This document shows, in pieces, positions 62,794-64,000 of a DNA stretch of 64,000 nucleotides. Position 1 is the stretch's first letter. Each line of letters opens with the position of its first letter. Source of the stretch: GWE2-40-63 sp050179685. Lineage in GTDB: Bacteria > Bacteroidota > Bacteroidia > Bacteroidales > SZUA-534. Location of the stretch: assembly GCA_050179685.1 (NCBI GenBank), contig JBFXEW010000027.1, forward strand, positions 5,113-69,112, read 5' to 3'. The position numbers and the translations under genes are program-made. The notes below the pieces were generated by a model. That model saw only the letters and a list, made by a program, of their open reading frames with translations. It did not search any database and was not told the origin of the DNA.

Positions 62794-63531
62794 TTAGGCA
62801 GATCTTTTGTATGAGCGGAAAAAACTACGCCATTTCATACGGATCACTCCCCAAATAGCTTCACTAAAGATACCTCCACTCATTTTTGATTTGCCTTCTT
62901 TTCGGTCGGTAAAAATAATGGGAACTTCAATAATATTAAATCCAAACTTCCAGGTGGTAAACTTCATCTCAATCTGAAAAGCATAACCTTTAAACTTTAT
63001 CCTATCAAAATCGATGGTTTCCAGCACCTTTCTTTTGTAGCATTTAAAACCGGCTGTCGTATCTTTAATACGCATCCCGGTAATTAAGCGCACATATGCC
63101 GATGCATAATAACTCATCAACACCCGGCCCATTGGCCAGTTTACCACGTTAATTCCCGAAATATACCTGGAACCAATTGCCAAATCGGCACCATTCGCAC
63201 AAGCATCATACAAACGCACCAAATCTTCAGGATTATGAGAAAAGTCGGCGTCCATTTCGAATATATATTGGTAACCTTTTTCGAGCGCCCATTTAAAACC
63301 GTCAATATAGGCAGTGCCCAGCCCTAGTTTGCCGGCTCGTTCCATAATGTGCAATTTCTCAGAGAATTCAGTCATTAAACGCTTAACAATCTGCGCCGTG
63401 CCGTCGGGGCTGTTGTCTTCAACTATTAACAGATGAAAATCGCCCGGAAGCGTAAATACCTTTCGTATAATGGCTTCGATGTTTTCTTTTTCGTTATAAG
63501 TTGGAATTATTACAATCTTTTCAGTTTCCAT
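62794..63531 (-). CDS. Polyprenol-phosphate mannosyltransferase-like glycosyltransferase (GT2)
   Basis: A 245-residue family 2 glycosyltransferase of the DPM1 type, transferring a hexose from a nucleotide sugar to a polyprenyl phosphate at the cytosolic face. It opens KIVIIPTYNEKENIEAII. It carries IVEDNSPDGTAQIV, the DxD block EMDADFSHNPED and DTTAGFKCYKRKVL. The end FTDRKEGKSKMSGGIFSEA is also DPM1-like. There is no C-terminal membrane domain, so it is the soluble form. The ATG at 63531 gives the family N-terminus. A TATCTTCG at about 63556 may be its -7 box. Confidence 0.88.
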   Translation of the reverse strand: METEKIVIIPTYNEKENIEAIIRKVFTLPGDFHLLIVEDNSPDGTAQIVKRLMTEFSEKLHIMERAGKLGLGTAYIDGFKWALEKGYQYIFEMDADFSHNPEDLVRLYDACANGADLAIGSRYISGINVVNWPMGRVLMSYYASAYVRLITGMRIKDTTAGFKCYKRKVLETIDFDRIKFKGYAFQIEMKFTTWKFGFNIIEVPIIFTDRKEGKSKMSGGIFSEAIWGVIRMKWRSFFRSYKRSA

Positions 63532-63769
63532 GTCTTGTTTTCTAATGTTGATGCGAAGATAACAAATAATGCAGTTTAATATATAGTGCAAATGTTAAAA
63601 ATCGATCAGATTATCTCCGTCCATATAATAATATATGCTTTGAGTTTGGACAGGATGAAAGAGAATAAAAAGGGGGCGGTATCAGGAGAAAAAATATCAG
63701 GTGTAAAGTATTGGTTAGCATAGGGGTAAAAAATAGTTTAGCAAAAAGATAAAAAAAGGGGTAAAAATA

Positions 63770-63801
63770 TTTGGAGTGTAAAGGATGAACGCTTACTTTT
63801 G
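63770..63801 (+). promoter_or_regulatory. Bacteroidota promoter P1 at window end
   Basis: TTTG (63770-63773), a 20-bp spacer and TACTTTTG (63794-63801) followed by C: both boxes match the consensus perfectly. Expected start near 63807. Confidence 0.75.
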
Positions 63802-63942
63802 CACCCGCTTTAAGAGATAACAACTAAGGCGAGGTTCTCAAGAGAAATGCAGGGTAAAAGGGATTCAGGCAGTAGTTGCCTGGAGTAAATTTTGGAAGGC
63901 CGAAGGGGCCGACAAAAAAATCAGAAAAATCTTCAAAAAAGT

Positions 63943-63973
63943 TTTGCAGATTGCAAAAAAGCGATTAGTTTTG
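63943..63973 (+). promoter_or_regulatory. Bacteroidota promoter P2 at window end
   Basis: TTTG (63943-63946), a 19-bp spacer and TAGTTTTG (63966-63973) followed by C: again both boxes are perfect. It lies 172 bp downstream of P1 in the same direction. Such tandem strong promoters are typical of rRNA or other highly expressed transcripts, which would begin beyond the window. Confidence 0.78.
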
Positions 63974-64000
63974 CAGCCCGTTTCCATTAATACGGAGACA

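Larger units (their letters stand above)
63592..64000. other. Gene-free end of window with two strong promoters
   Basis: No protein gene is supported here. The part to about 63760 is purine-rich on the plus strand with scattered AAAAAGG runs. The part after 63770 holds two promoters (listed) and leader-like sequence between them (63805-63940). It runs out of the window in an untranslated leader. Confidence 0.6.

Noticed and set aside
63611..63823. 70-codon minus-strand frame at the window end
   Set aside because: Low-complexity, Phe/Leu/Pro-rich translation of a purine-rich leader; it overlaps promoter P1.
1..64000. CRISPR arrays, IS transposases, phage genes, toxin-antitoxin pairs
   Set aside because: Looked for; no regular spacer-repeat array, transposase, integrase or phage structural gene was found.

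Overview
The window reads as a stretch of chromosome from a member of the Bacteroidota, most likely Bacteroidales/Marinilabiliales-like. The evidence is: promoters of the form TAnnTTTG (sometimes with a TTTG about 19-21 nt upstream) instead of sigma70 hexamers; a large (~630 aa) amidophosphoribosyltransferase; an ExbB-X-ExbD-ExbD operon; a MraY with the long periplasmic insertion seen in this phylum; an FtsZ tail ending in a NSFL-type peptide; a GlsB/GlsA-like glycine-lipid gene pair; and LptC, TPR, CNNM and PpiD-like genes lined up beside coaX. No phage, plasmid, IS transposase, CRISPR array or toxin-antitoxin pair was seen. This is mostly core genome.

Layout. 0-9.4 kb: DUF3332 lipoprotein, aldo/keto reductase, glycerol kinase, AspRS, TadA, DprA, TatD, cytosolic asparaginase. 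9.4-14 kb: tRNA-Ser(GGA), a proton-channel energiser operon (ExbB, small membrane protein, two ExbD), a LEA-type lipoprotein, a tandem universal stress protein and a SPOR protein. 14-19.5 kb: PurF, a GNAT/acyltransferase pair resembling glycine-lipid synthases, an NTF2-like protein and a YycJ-like metallohydrolase. 19.8-35.1 kb: an uninterrupted division and cell wall (dcw) operon, mraZ-rsmH-ftsL-ftsI-murE-mraY-murD-ftsW-murG-murC-ftsQ-ftsA-ftsZ, with several overlapping stops and starts. It lacks murF and ddl. MurE carries the DNPR motif of the meso-diaminopimelate-adding enzyme, so peptidoglycan is probably DAP type.

35.4-44.5 kb is looser and looks richer in GC: a large Bacteroidota-type hypothetical, an orphan leuA, a pseudouridine synthase, a LytS/LytTR-type two-component system, a small membrane peptide, a hydrophobic protein and a DUF134/NifX-like pair. 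44.5-55.3 kb: envelope and maintenance genes (PpiD-like chaperone, CNNM/CorC, LptC, TPR protein, CoaX, Mfd). 55.4-63.6 kb: SiaC-type phosphoprotein, a fluoride riboswitch with crcB and a DUF190 gene, PatB/MalY aminotransferase, a secreted unknown, aspartate kinase, dihydroorotase and a DPM1-like glycosyltransferase. The last 230 bases hold two strong tandem promoters that point out of the window.

The most interesting non-coding signals are: a run of five hairpins after leuA (39065-39217) that may be a structured RNA; a 3 x 21-bp array of palindromes in the same intergenic region (39328-39382); two copies of a MITE-like element with terminal inverted repeats (15978-16223 and 43520-43700), one of which supplies the purF stop codon; a fluoride riboswitch (56525-56580); three 10-bp-phased MraZ boxes (19735-19759); a matched pair of operator-like palindromes around the DUF134 start (44408-44452); and a nested hairpin between ftsA and ftsZ.
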